In this document: positions 1-7,758 of the stretch, in pieces
Numbering within the stretch: the first letter of the stretch is position 1
How the letters are laid out: every line of letters starts with the position of its first letter
Source of the DNA: Streptomyces sp. NRRL F-5123
GTDB taxonomy: Bacteria > Actinomycetota > Actinomycetes > Streptomycetales > Streptomycetaceae
Direction: 5' to 3'
NCBI RefSeq assembly: GCF_000721495.1
Contig: NZ_JOHY01000082.1
Coordinates: forward strand, 1 to 21,861
Length of the DNA stretch: 21,861 nt
Notes under the pieces: model-generated
The model's input: the letters and a program-made list of their open reading frames with translations, nothing else
Told to the model about the DNA's origin: nothing
The model's database searches: none
Made by a program: the position numbers and the translations under genes

Positions 1-175
1 CGATGTGCAAGCGACACGCCTCGCTTCGCTCAGCGTGACTGCGGTCCGCTCCGCGGACCGCGCGGCCTCCGGCCGCTGCGGGTGCCTGCGGCACCCGCAG
101 GCCCGGCTGCGTCGGGCGGCCGGCCTCGCTGCGCGAGGCACGGCAACCGGACTCCGCTGCGCTCCATCCGGTGCG
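1..175. repeat. Telomere-like array of hairpins (linear replicon end)
   Basis: Perfect or near-perfect inverted repeats follow each other almost without gaps. Stems: 15-19/33-37; 41-49/53-61 (9 bp, loop TCC); 62-67/71-76 (6 bp, loop TCC); 76-86/90-100 (11 bp, loop TGC); 123-129/133-139 (7 bp, loop TGC); 146-151/167-172. Three-base loops in a dense series are the architecture of Streptomyces telomeres, where the 3' overhang folds and is patched by terminal-protein-primed synthesis. The opening CGATGTGCAAGCGA resembles the end of the first palindrome block of the common Streptomyces terminus as I remember it, so roughly 25-30 terminal bases may be missing. The hairpins are seen directly; the telomere role is inferred from the family pattern and the helicase nearby. 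Confidence 0.85.
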
Positions 176-284
176 TCAATTCGCTGGTAAAGCTGGGTTC
201 TGGACTCAGCCCTCCACCCCCCTCCGCTCCGCTTCGGGGGCACAAGCGGCTGGCTGCGGGGAGGGGTTCGGCCGGTGGTGATCT

Positions 285-324
285 TGCCGTCACTACGGCA
301 TGACGGCGTGCCGTAGTGACGGCA
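285..324. repeat. Nested palindromes at the inner edge of the telomeric region
   Basis: Two 16-base arms (285-300 and 309-324) are exact reverse complements separated by eight bases. Each arm is itself a hairpin, TGCCGT and ACGGCA around a four-base centre. The element can therefore fold either as one long stem or as two short ones. It could be a protein-binding site or a further telomeric foldback; no adjacent gene decides between these. Confidence 0.6.
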
Positions 325-809
325 TACCTCTACGCAAGGTGATGCACGATGTGGTATTGGCAGAACGGCGCCACTCTCGTGCGTCAAATCTGGATGCCCG
401 CTTGGTTCTGGAACCGCGCCCCACCCCCGGTACGGGGGCAACACGGGCTCACCCACCCCCGCGCGGTCCCGGAGCGGGGCGCTGTACGCCTGCCTCCGGC
501 CCCCACCGAGCACGACCGGCACCAGGGAACCATACGGCCCTGGCCTGCGCGTACAAGACCACGCAGGCCCGATCACAGGCCTCGCCGGACACCACCAAGA
601 CCCACCCGGCCAGCACCCCCACCCGGGGCCGGCCACCCCCGCCGCGCACCGCCCACACCCTCGACTGACGGCCCGTCACCCCACATCGAGGCCCAACCGA
701 ATGCTACACGTCGCCCATAACACGGTTGGCGAGACCTCAGACGAATCCGCACAAAAGGCATTTGGCCCCGAAACATATTTCGCGTTTTGGGGCGTCGCTT
801 GCATTTCAA
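325..809. other. Subtelomeric stretch without a supported gene
   Basis: The open frames here lack ribosome sites and recognisable domains, and they overlap one another. A hairpin with 8-bp arms lies at 542-549/562-569. From about 750 to 800 the sequence is noticeably less GC-rich. No RNA gene was recognised. Confidence 0.6.
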
Positions 810-1553
810 TTATGCCGCACGCACCAAGGAGTGGAGAGGGGGGGTGTTATTGAGACGCAGCATTTCCGCGTCTGTCAGCGTAATGCTCTTCTCGGCGAGG
901 AAGCGCATCATCATCTCCTCGGCGGCTGCGTGCCAGGAGGGGGCGCCGGTGACGCGGTGGCCGGCGTCCATCCAGGCCGGGAGGGTGAGGGGGTCGGCGT
1001 CGCAGGCGCGGAGGAAGGCGGTGGCCTGGTGGGGGTCGACGGGGAGCATGGTGCCCTTGATGATGCGGTGCGCGGTGGTGCGGGGGAGCCCGCCAGGGCC
1101 GGCGGCCCGCTCCATCTCGCCCGCGGTGGGCACGCCTCCCCAGATGTGCTGGTCCCGCAGGGCCCGGCTGAAATCGGCAGCGGAGGAGACGAGCCGGGGA
1201 TCGGGCACGGTGTGGACGTAGTACGGGGCGCGGGTGGCCCGGCGGGCGCGCAACCACAGCTCCCTGCCGCGACCCAAGGGGGCGGACAACCCGACGAACA
1301 TCTCCTCCCCGGTGACAGTCAGATAGACGCTCTCCTGGACAGTGAAGTAGGCGGGGACCGTGCTGCCGGAGGCAGCGCGCTCGAACGTGGCCGCCGACGG
1401 CTTGCCGCCGGCGAGCTCGGCCATCCGCCGATAGGTCATCCCCGCGGCCTTCCGGCGGGCGCGCAGAAAGTCGGCAAGGGCCGCGCACGCCGGGACGGTA
1501 CGGTCCACCGGCAGCTCCGGACGCCCGGCCTCGAGGCCGTCCACCGCGGTCAC
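810..1553 (-). CDS. Helix-turn-helix DNA-binding protein, 247 aa
   Basis: Probable cytoplasmic transcriptional regulator. The N-terminal part (about residues 20-65) has an XRE-like helical arrangement: an arginine-rich first helix, then RMAELAGGKPSAATFERA, where a helix-turn-helix recognition helix is expected. A second helical block at about 150-200 contains TTAHRIIKG followed by a conserved-looking DADPLTLPAW turn, as in other Streptomyces proteins of this type. The start is taken as the GTG at 1553 because it overlaps the stop of the upstream membrane gene in the four-base string GTGA, a typical coupling signal; the frame stays open further upstream. No enzymatic motif is seen. Its target is unknown; the inverted repeat at 1869-1900 upstream of the operon is a natural candidate for autoregulation. 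Confidence 0.75.
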   Translation of the reverse strand: MTAVDGLEAGRPELPVDRTVPACAALADFLRARRKAAGMTYRRMAELAGGKPSAATFERAASGSTVPAYFTVQESVYLTVTGEEMFVGLSAPLGRGRELWLRARRATRAPYYVHTVPDPRLVSSAADFSRALRDQHIWGGVPTAGEMERAAGPGGLPRTTAHRIIKGTMLPVDPHQATAFLRACDADPLTLPAWMDAGHRVTGAPSWHAAAEEMMMRFLAEKSITLTDAEMLRLNNTPPLHSLVRAA

Positions 1554-1846
1554 CTCGCCGAGTTGCGGTAGGCGTCCTTGAAGCGGTCGATCCGGCCGCC
1601 GGCGCGGCCGAGAGTCACGACCGCCACCAGCGCGCCCACGCCGACGCTGATCGAGCCGCCCAGGAGGACCAGGACCTCCTTCACCGGCATGCCCGTCTCG
1701 GCCAGCACGGCCGCGGTGACGACGCACGCGACGAGGACGACCGCATGCGCCATGCCGAACCGGACGAGAGGGAAAGGGGTGGTGCCGCCGGTCGGCTCCG
1801 GCTCGGGGACCGCCGGCAGGACTGCGGACAAGGGCGTCACGCCCAT
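1550..1846 (-). CDS. Small membrane protein, 98 aa, first gene of a coupled pair
   Basis: The product has a proline- and threonine-containing N-terminus of about 25 residues and then two hydrophobic stretches. These are FGMAHAVVLVACVVTAAVL and VLVLLGGSISVGVGALVAVV, separated by a short charged loop, followed by a basic tail ending in NSAR. It is probably a two-pass inner-membrane protein. The ATG at 1846 is preferred because the frame upstream of it runs through the inverted repeat and has poor codon bias; a GTG nine bases earlier is a possible alternative. The stop overlaps the GTG of the helix-turn-helix gene. The pairing suggests a membrane protein working with, or controlled by, the regulator. 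No family was recognised. Confidence 0.65.
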   Translation of the reverse strand: MGVTPLSAVLPAVPEPEPTGGTTPFPLVRFGMAHAVVLVACVVTAAVLAETGMPVKEVLVLLGGSISVGVGALVAVVTLGRAGGRIDRFKDAYRNSAR

Positions 1847-1868
1847 GGGGATCACATCCCTGATCTGG

Positions 1869-1900
1869 GCCGTCCGGCGATCTCGCGACCGCCGGACGGC
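1869..1900. promoter_or_regulatory. Inverted repeat, candidate operator of the 810-1846 operon
   Basis: Perfect 11-bp arms (1869-1879 and 1890-1900) flank a ten-base spacer containing TCGCGA. The element ends 23 bases before the start codon of the membrane gene, where a repressor site would block transcription or translation. The arms are seen; the operator role is inferred. Confidence 0.55.
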
Positions 1901-2638
1901 GATGCTGAAACTGGGTCCGAACCCACCCGTGCGCACGCGGGAGTTGGCGCTCCAACGCGCGAGTGGGTCTGCTGCCGTCCATGGTGTCAGCCGCTTAGAC
2001 CACAACCAGCGCCCGCAAGACCATTGATTCACCACCGCGCCAAAACATGAAGCCGCAAATCTGGTGTCTCATCCCCGATACACAGATGGCACTGACAGGT
2101 AGTTACAGCCTGACACTTGCACTAGTCAGGACGCTGCGATGCCCTCTACCGTACGGCTCGGCTACTTCCTGCATGCGGTCCCGGCCAACCCCGCTCAACG
2201 CCCAGTCAACGGCCTGCATTGATTCACCAGCGTGCCCATTGCCGCCGGACAGCATCAACCCCACATCGGCACACTCGACCTCAGCAAGACGCCTCCCCCG
2301 CCCGGTGGTGGACGGGGGCAGTCTGCGCCCTGATTGCTACTGGGTCCGACCTGCGCGCCAGGGGAACAAATGAGAACAGAGGGGGTGTTGGCGCACCCGC
2401 TCACGAAGCCGATGCAGCTCCGCGGCAGATATTCGGGGATACCCCCTCGTTGTCGCGCCGGGGCGCGCATCGGCTTCGCCATATCGACGCGGCCTGCTCG
2501 TTCGAACCTCGCCTCCCCGTACGCGAATGCGGGTGGGAGAGCAGGTCGTCGCGCGATCCCCACCCAGCCACGCCCCGTGCCCTCGGCCTCCAGACCGGCC
2601 ATGACCTACCGCTGGGCCCCACGTGCTGTCACGGGTGC
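1901..2638. other. Intergenic region with a long-spaced inverted repeat
   Basis: About 740 bases lie between the 810-1846 operon and the end of the sigma-like pair. Open frames on both strands have no credible ribosome site or domain. A perfect 12-bp inverted repeat (2404-2415/2467-2478) encloses 51 bases that can form further stems. No tRNA or other RNA gene was recognised. Confidence 0.5.
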
Positions 2639-3220
2639 CTATTCACCGCGGCCGAGTTCATCCAGGAGTGCGCGCTCGGTTGCCATCACGAAAAGCGTCG
2701 CCGCAGCCTCGTGGCCGCCTGCTTTCATGCCTCGGGCAGCCGCCTTGACGAGGTCGGGGTGCAACAGGTCCGCCAGCTGGCGTTTTGCCCTCCTCGCGTC
2801 CTCTCTCACCGATGCCGTCGAGATGCCCAGTACCTGGCTGATGTCAGCCGTGCTGAGTCCGTGAAGCAGCTCTAGTTCGAGCACCTGCCGCCGACGGTCT
2901 GACAGGCGGGAGAGGAGGATCTCGGTCAGCACCGGACCGATCTCGGCCGCTGAACGGGCACCGTGAACGATCTCGTTGCGGAGCGCGCGAACGGCAACCA
3001 GGTCGCGGACAAGTCCGGCGTGTCGACGGTCGGTACGCTCCATGAGGTCTCGTGCTCCGGAAGTACCGAGCGACGACCGGTCCATGATCTCGGCGAAGTC
3101 CCTGTCGCGCCGCCCTCCTGGAACGTCGTCTCTCCCTTCGGCCGCCGCGCCGGCAGCCGGGGGCCGCACCATGTACTCCAAGAGGGCGGTGAGTGCCGCG
3201 TCAGTCGTGTGCCTGGCCAT
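2639..3220 (-). CDS. Sigma-factor region 4-like protein, 193 aa
   Basis: The C-terminal half carries a clear sigma-70 region 4 helix-turn-helix at about residues 105-155. It opens with LSRLSDRRRQVLELELLHG, continues with LSTADISQVLGIS and ends in a basic recognition helix, VREDARRAKRQL. No convincing region 2 is present in the N-terminal half, which is acidic and arginine-rich, so on its own it probably cannot melt a promoter. The ATG at 3220 has a good AAGGAG eight bases upstream and lies within the last 20 bases of the preceding gene, implying co-translation. It may be a DNA-binding partner or regulator of the upstream sigma-like protein, or an atypical sigma factor. Confidence 0.75.
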   Translation of the reverse strand: MARHTTDAALTALLEYMVRPPAAGAAAEGRDDVPGGRRDRDFAEIMDRSSLGTSGARDLMERTDRRHAGLVRDLVAVRALRNEIVHGARSAAEIGPVLTEILLSRLSDRRRQVLELELLHGLSTADISQVLGISTASVREDARRAKRQLADLLHPDLVKAAARGMKAGGHEAAATLFVMATERALLDELGRGE

Positions 3221-4046
3221 CGTTCTTCTCCTTGGCCTTAGCCTTCTGGCGCCAGCGGTACATGATCCCCTCGATCGCCCGGATGCCGATCCCGCCGAGC
3301 ACCTCGCTGATCTCGAACTGGCTGTAGCCGATCAGCGTCAGTGCGACGACCGCCTGTGTCTTGGCGTCACGGGGAAGGGCAAGGTGCTCTTGCACCCGCG
3401 CATTGCCCAGCACGGTGCTCTCCACGCTGGGGAGCACCGAGTCGTCACGCGTTCTCATCTCGGTGCTGACCGCCCGGTGCTCCCGGGCCCGGCTGGTGCG
3501 GTGCTTGCGGAACTCGTTCGGGAAGTCGTAGGCGCAAGCGCCCATGAAGTACGTGGTGATGCTGGCGCCGCCCTCGAAGGTCCAGCCGCCCTCCAAGAGC
3601 GCCCGCTGGCGGAACCGGAGCAGTGCACAGGCCACGGTCATGTCCGCCAAGTCCTGCCGGATCTCGCTGTCCACCCGCAGCTCGTCCAGCTCCGCGGCGG
3701 TGGGATGGAGCCCGTATCCCCGCTGGGCGACCAGCTTGAAGACGTACCCGGAGTACATCCACCCCCGCAGCACCGACAGCGCGTACCGCACGAGGTCCTC
3801 GACGAACGCCTCGTACCGGCGACCCTCGAACCCGTCCTCGGCCAGCATCCGCACCAGCTCCTGATCGGCCATCCTCCGGTCGATGCTCTCCCGCGCGCGC
3901 TGCGCCTGCTCGCGATCACCGGCGTCCAGCCCGTCCAGGTTCTCCGCCACCGGAGCACCGAGGTCTTTTCGAACGCTCGCATCGGAAGGTTGTAGGTCCC
4001 AGGCGCGGGCGGGCGCGCAGCCCTCGCCCGCGTCCTCGCCCTGCAT
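3201..4046 (-). CDS. ECF-like sigma factor family protein, 281 aa
   Basis: The middle of the protein has a helical region reminiscent of sigma region 2, including YEAFVEDLVRYALSVLRGWM and GGASITTYFMGACAYDFPNEF. The C-terminal part contains a region 4-type helix-turn-helix: AVVALTLIGYSQFEISEVLG, then an amphipathic helix ending in YRWRQKAKAK. I recall similar proteins annotated as sigma factors in Streptomyces, but the match to region 2 is loose. The ATG at 4046 is preceded by GGAAGGGGAC, a good ribosome site. The gene overlaps the next by 20 bases, so the two form an operon. It is divergent from the membrane-anchored protein at 4322, with structured DNA between them. Which promoters it recognises is unknown. 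Confidence 0.7.
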   Translation of the reverse strand: MQGEDAGEGCAPARAWDLQPSDASVRKDLGAPVAENLDGLDAGDREQAQRARESIDRRMADQELVRMLAEDGFEGRRYEAFVEDLVRYALSVLRGWMYSGYVFKLVAQRGYGLHPTAAELDELRVDSEIRQDLADMTVACALLRFRQRALLEGGWTFEGGASITTYFMGACAYDFPNEFRKHRTSRAREHRAVSTEMRTRDDSVLPSVESTVLGNARVQEHLALPRDAKTQAVVALTLIGYSQFEISEVLGGIGIRAIEGIMYRWRQKAKAKEKNDGQAHD

Positions 4047-4194
4047 CGTGTCCCCTTCCGCCTGAGTCGTCGTACCGGCCCCGAAAGATGCTGGCGGGCC
4101 GGCTGTGCTTTCGCCCGGATCAGCCCGCCAACCGCTCGCGGACTCATCCGACCGAAACCACAGTCGACCCTTCTAAGTGGCCGGGCCGCGGGTA

Positions 4195-4300
4195 CCCCAC
4201 GGAAAAATTCCAAGATCTTTTACAGAGGTTCCCGGCGGACGAATTCCGTGGGGTCCGGCGCCCCCGGGGACGTACGAGCGCTCAGCGCTCATCCCCCCGG
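4195..4300. promoter_or_regulatory. Two inverted repeats between divergent genes
   Basis: A perfect 10-bp inverted repeat (4195-4204/4244-4253) brackets an AT-richer stretch, AAAAATTCCAAGATCTTTTA, which stands out in this GC-rich DNA. It is followed by an interrupted palindrome with 7-bp arms and a one-base centre (4276-4282/4284-4290), inside a wider C/G-rich stem (4264-4300). Both lie upstream of the gene at 4322 and could be operators or a structured leader. Confidence 0.45.
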
Positions 4301-4321
4301 ACCAACCTTACGGAGCACCAC

Positions 4322-4741
4322 GTGACCGCCGCCGCCGTCCAGTTGACCTTCCTCAACGTCTTCAGCGAGTCCGTCCCGCACGTCATCGCCGGCGTGATCG
4401 TCGCCGTGCTGCTGGGCGTCTGCGCCTGGACGGCCCGGCGGGTGCACATCCGCTGGGGCACCGAGACGCAGGAGCCCAAGCGCCGCCCGGCCAGCGAGCG
4501 GCAGCCGGACGGGAACCCGCAGCCGCCGACGCCCGCAGCCGGTACGGCGCCGGACCGACCCGTGCACCGCACCTACACCCTGCTCACGACCAAGAGCAGC
4601 AGCGGCGGACCCGAGCGGATCGTCAGCCCGCTCCCCGCCGGCACCACCGTCGTCCACCTGATCGACGGCGAGACAACCCGCTTCGTACTCACCGACACCC
4701 CGCTGTTCGACGGCTCCTACCTCGCCGAACCCATCCGCTGA
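4322..4741 (+). CDS. Small membrane-anchored protein, 139 aa
   Basis: The GTG at 4322 is chosen because GGAG lies six bases upstream and coding bias begins there; the frame is open earlier but runs through the inverted repeats. One strong membrane segment (about residues 18-38, VIAGVIVAVLLGVCAWTA) is followed by basic residues. A hydrophilic proline-rich linker comes next, then a C-terminal domain of about 60 residues beginning near VHRTYTLLTTKSS and ending in LFDGSYLAEPIR. The positive-inside rule suggests the C-terminal domain is cytoplasmic. No family was recognised. Its divergent position next to the sigma-like pair is the only functional hint. Confidence 0.65.
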   Translation: MTAAAVQLTFLNVFSESVPHVIAGVIVAVLLGVCAWTARRVHIRWGTETQEPKRRPASERQPDGNPQPPTPAAGTAPDRPVHRTYTLLTTKSSSGGPERIVSPLPAGTTVVHLIDGETTRFVLTDTPLFDGSYLAEPIR

Positions 4742-5100
4742 ACAGCCGCCCGACCTCCGCAACCGGGCGGCCGGCAGACGCGCTTCCTGCTCCACCGCCT
4801 CTCCACGTCGCCCGGCCGCACAGCTGCCACCCACAGCGCGAGTACGCACCCTTCAGCAGCGCGACCCTTCCTGCCGTATGACCGCGGCCCTTCCAGGGTG
4901 ACGTCACGGGAGTCTCCGGGCAGCAGGTGAGCGGGGAAGAGGGCCGGGCCGGGCGGGGTGTCCGCCTGGCCCGTTCGGCGGTCAGCGCCAAGTTGGCGAG
5001 GTGTAGGCCTGTGTCGCTCTGGCGACCGTGCAGGGCAAACGCCGACTACTTTGGACCGGCTGGGCAAGGCGTAGCGGCTTGGCGTGAGGAAGGAGCGGTG
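4742..5100. other. Intergenic leader of the helicase gene
   Basis: No gene is supported. The helicase frame is open through the second half, but codon use is poor before 5101. The last twenty bases hold the ribosome site GGAAGGAG used by the helicase ATG at 5101. No clear terminator for the gene ending at 4741 was seen. Confidence 0.5.
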
Positions 5101-7611
5101 ATGGTGGCGGTCGCAGTGAGCGCTGACGCGGCGGATGAAGTCGCGGTGATGACGCCGTTGCCGCATCAGGTTGAGGCCTCGGACGCAGCGGTGCGCAAGC
5201 TCGAGTTCCTGCCGGGCCGGCAGATGCCCGCGCAGGGACTGCGCACCCAGGTCATCGCCGCGACCGGGTCCGGCAAGACCTTCATGGCCGTGCTGACCGC
5301 ACGCAAGCTCCGTGCTGGCCGCGTCCTGGTGCTGGTGCCCACCCTGGACCTGCTCGCGCAGATGGCGGCGGCGTGGCGGGCCGGCGGCCGCGCGGGCGCG
5401 TTCTACGGGATCTGCTCGCTGCGGGCCGACGAGGCACCGTTCGCGTGCACGACGAACGTGGACGAGCTGGTGGAGTGGACCCGCGGCATGGAGAAGGTGA
5501 CGGTGTTCGCCACGTACGCAAGCGTAGGTCTGGGTACGCTCCAGCAGGCCCATGAGGCCGGCCTCGCACCGTGGTCCCTGGTGGTCGTGGACGAGGCGCA
5601 CCGGACCAGCGGCAGGGGCTCGAAACCCTGGGCGGCGATCCACGACAACCTGAAGATCCCGGCCGACCGCCGGCTCTACATGACCGCCACCCCGCGCGTA
5701 TGGGAGGCGCCGGAAGCCGAGGAAGGGCCGCGATCCGCTCCAGTGCTGGTGGCCAGCATGGAAGACGACCCGAACGGCCTGTTCGGCGAGGTCGCCTACA
5801 AGCTGACGCTCTCGCAGGCCCGGGATCTGGGACTGGTCGCGGCGTACCAGGTCGTGTGCGTGGACGTCACCGACCCCGAACTCCAGGCCGTGCAACTGCT
5901 CGGAGCTGCCAGCCGGTCGGACAGCGTGCGCGGCTCACGGCTCGCAGCCCTGCAGACCGCCGCGGTGAAGACCGCCGCTCAGCGGGGCCTGCGCAGGATG
6001 CTGACCTTCCACTACCGGACCAGCGAAGCCGAAGCGATGGCGGCCGGGGTGCCGGCCGTCGCCCGCAGGCTGTGGGAGGGCGACCCGCAGACGTACCCGG
6101 AACCGGACCGGGTCTGGGCGGACTGGCTGTGTGGCGAGCACCCACCCAAACACCGCAATGCCACGCTGGCCAGCTTCGCCGACCCTGTCGGGCAGCGGCA
6201 TGACGGCCGCCTGGTCCCGATGCGCCTGCGGGTGCTGTCCTCGGTTCGCGTGCTCGGGGAAGGCGTCGACACCCCTGGATGCGACAGCGTGTTCTTCGGG
6301 GACGTCCGCGGATCCGCCGTGGACATCCTCCAGATCGTCGGCCGGGCGCTGCGGATGAAGCCGGGCGAGGGCAAGGTCGCCTCGCTGGTGGTGCCCGTCT
6401 TCCTTTCGCCCGGTGAGGACCCGGACGCCATGCTCACGTCCAGGGGGTACGAGTCGTTGGCCCGGATTCTGGCTGCGCTCCGCTCGCACGACTCGGACAC
6501 CATCGAGACCCTGGCCGAGCAGCAAGCCGCAAGCCGGACGCGGAAGCCGTCCGCGGCCGAGACGACCGCCGCGGGCCGGAGCGAGGAGCGCGGCCCGTCG
6601 GCCCCCGCGCAGAGCCTGCTGTCGTTCTCGACACCGCGCGACCCCGCCGTCCTGGCGCAGTTCATGAAACTCCGGATCCTCCGCCCGGAGAACACCTACT
6701 GGCGTCAGGGAATCCAGGCCGCGACCCGCTACCTGAAAGAGAACAGCGACCTGAAAGTCCCCTACGCATTCATCACACCGAAGGACTGGAGTCCTGCCGG
6801 ATTTCCTCTCGGAACGTGGATCGCGGACCAGCGCCGGTTTTATAATGCGGGTGCAATAATGCCCGCGCGCGCCGAAGAACTCGAAAACTTGGGGATGATC
6901 TGGTCGCACTGGGACGTCGCCTGGCAGGAGGGCCTGTCAGCAGCGCAGGGGTGGGCGGCCGAACACGGCCACCTCCTCCCACCCACCAGCGCCACCTGGA
7001 ACGCGCACCCCATCGGTGTCTGGATGAAGAACCAGCGCACCGCGGCCAGGCGGGCAGCGCAGATCGAGGCGCGGCGCGAGGCCGACCTGCCCGTGGGCTC
7101 CACCGCCGGGGCGCTCACCGAGGAACGCCGCGACGCCCTGGAAGCGATCGACCCATCCTGGTGCCCGGCCTGGGACGTCGCCTGGCAGCGCTGCTACCGC
7201 CTGTGCCGCACCCTCATCACGGTCGGCGCACCCGTACCGACCCAGCCCGGCCAGACCACGCTCCAGGGCGAGGACCTAGGCGCGTGGATCCAAGCACAGC
7301 GCCTCGGCTGGGACCAACTGCTACCCGCACAGCAGTGGATGCTCGAGCACATGCTCCACCTCACCCCCGCAGAGCCCGACGAACGGCAGCCAGCGCCCCG
7401 CACACAGGCCGACAAATGGGCAGCGAACCTGGAGGCCGCCAGGCAGTACCACGCCCGCGAAGGCCACCTCCAGGTGCCCAGGAAACACGTCGAAGAGGTC
7501 GACGGCGCGCTGTACAAGCTCGGCATGTTCCTCGACAACACCCGCCGACGCGCCGACAAACTCAGCCCCGAGCGGCGGGACGAACTCAACGCGCTCGGCA
7601 TGCGCTGGTAG
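5101..7611 (+). CDS. Subtelomeric DEAD/DEAH-box helicase with helicase-associated repeats, 836 aa
   Basis: Superfamily 2 ATP-dependent nucleic acid helicase. Motif I is AATGSGKT (53-60), motif Ia lies around VLVLVPTLDLLAQ (75-87), motif II is DEAH (164-167), motif III is TATPR (195-199), a motif V-like GEGVDTP is at 386-392, and motif VI is QIVGRALR (411-418). After a linker rich in A, R and S there are four helicase-associated units (about 531-601, 604-690, 691-757, 772-836). The last ends in LGMRW, the usual C-terminus of that domain. The ATG at 5101 is preferred over upstream starts because GGAAGGAG sits six bases before it. Helicases of this design are commonly the outermost genes of Streptomyces chromosomes and linear plasmids; SCO0002/ttrA is a known telomeric helicase, but I cannot show orthology. 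Partial copies occur at 9573 and 13901. Confidence 0.92.
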   Translation: MVAVAVSADAADEVAVMTPLPHQVEASDAAVRKLEFLPGRQMPAQGLRTQVIAATGSGKTFMAVLTARKLRAGRVLVLVPTLDLLAQMAAAWRAGGRAGAFYGICSLRADEAPFACTTNVDELVEWTRGMEKVTVFATYASVGLGTLQQAHEAGLAPWSLVVVDEAHRTSGRGSKPWAAIHDNLKIPADRRLYMTATPRVWEAPEAEEGPRSAPVLVASMEDDPNGLFGEVAYKLTLSQARDLGLVAAYQVVCVDVTDPELQAVQLLGAASRSDSVRGSRLAALQTAAVKTAAQRGLRRMLTFHYRTSEAEAMAAGVPAVARRLWEGDPQTYPEPDRVWADWLCGEHPPKHRNATLASFADPVGQRHDGRLVPMRLRVLSSVRVLGEGVDTPGCDSVFFGDVRGSAVDILQIVGRALRMKPGEGKVASLVVPVFLSPGEDPDAMLTSRGYESLARILAALRSHDSDTIETLAEQQAASRTRKPSAAETTAAGRSEERGPSAPAQSLLSFSTPRDPAVLAQFMKLRILRPENTYWRQGIQAATRYLKENSDLKVPYAFITPKDWSPAGFPLGTWIADQRRFYNAGAIMPARAEELENLGMIWSHWDVAWQEGLSAAQGWAAEHGHLLPPTSATWNAHPIGVWMKNQRTAARRAAQIEARREADLPVGSTAGALTEERRDALEAIDPSWCPAWDVAWQRCYRLCRTLITVGAPVPTQPGQTTLQGEDLGAWIQAQRLGWDQLLPAQQWMLEHMLHLTPAEPDERQPAPRTQADKWAANLEAARQYHAREGHLQVPRKHVEEVDGALYKLGMFLDNTRRRADKLSPERRDELNALGMRW

Positions 7612-7617
7612 AGCCCC

Positions 7618-7670
7618 GCACAAGGGCCGGGCCGGGACTCCCCCGAGGAGTCCGGGCCCGGCCTTTGTGC
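7618..7670. terminator. Bidirectional terminator between convergent genes
   Basis: A 24-pair stem (7618-7641 with 7647-7670, 22 exact pairs plus one possible wobble) closes on a five-base loop. It starts six bases after the helicase stop and lies on the 3' side of the convergent WD40 gene, so it can serve both. Related hairpins follow the helicase relic at 10019 and reappear near 20928. Confidence 0.8.
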
Positions 7671-7758
7671 GCGGCCGTGGCTGCCCGCTGACACGAGGTG
7701 GCACCACGGGGGCCCGACTGCTGACGCCAGAGCGGCACACGGGCGTACCGCCGTGCAG

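Noticed and set aside
726..1571. 281-residue plus-strand frame
   Set aside because: It is antisense to the helix-turn-helix gene; its glycine/alanine/histidine-rich composition is the mirror of GC-rich codons and it has no ribosome site or domain.
1915..2015. Possible minus-strand tRNA (GTGGTCTAAGCGG with a later GGTTCGGACC)
   Set aside because: The anticodon stem and acceptor stem do not pair, and the T-loop lacks the required adenine.
2255..2602. 115-residue minus-strand frame in the gap before the sigma pair
   Set aside because: Composition is shaped by the inverted repeat at 2404-2478; no ribosome site, no codon bias and no recognised domain.
4717..5895. 392-residue minus-strand frame
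   Set aside because: Antisense to the helicase N-terminus, rich in R, H and G, with no motif.
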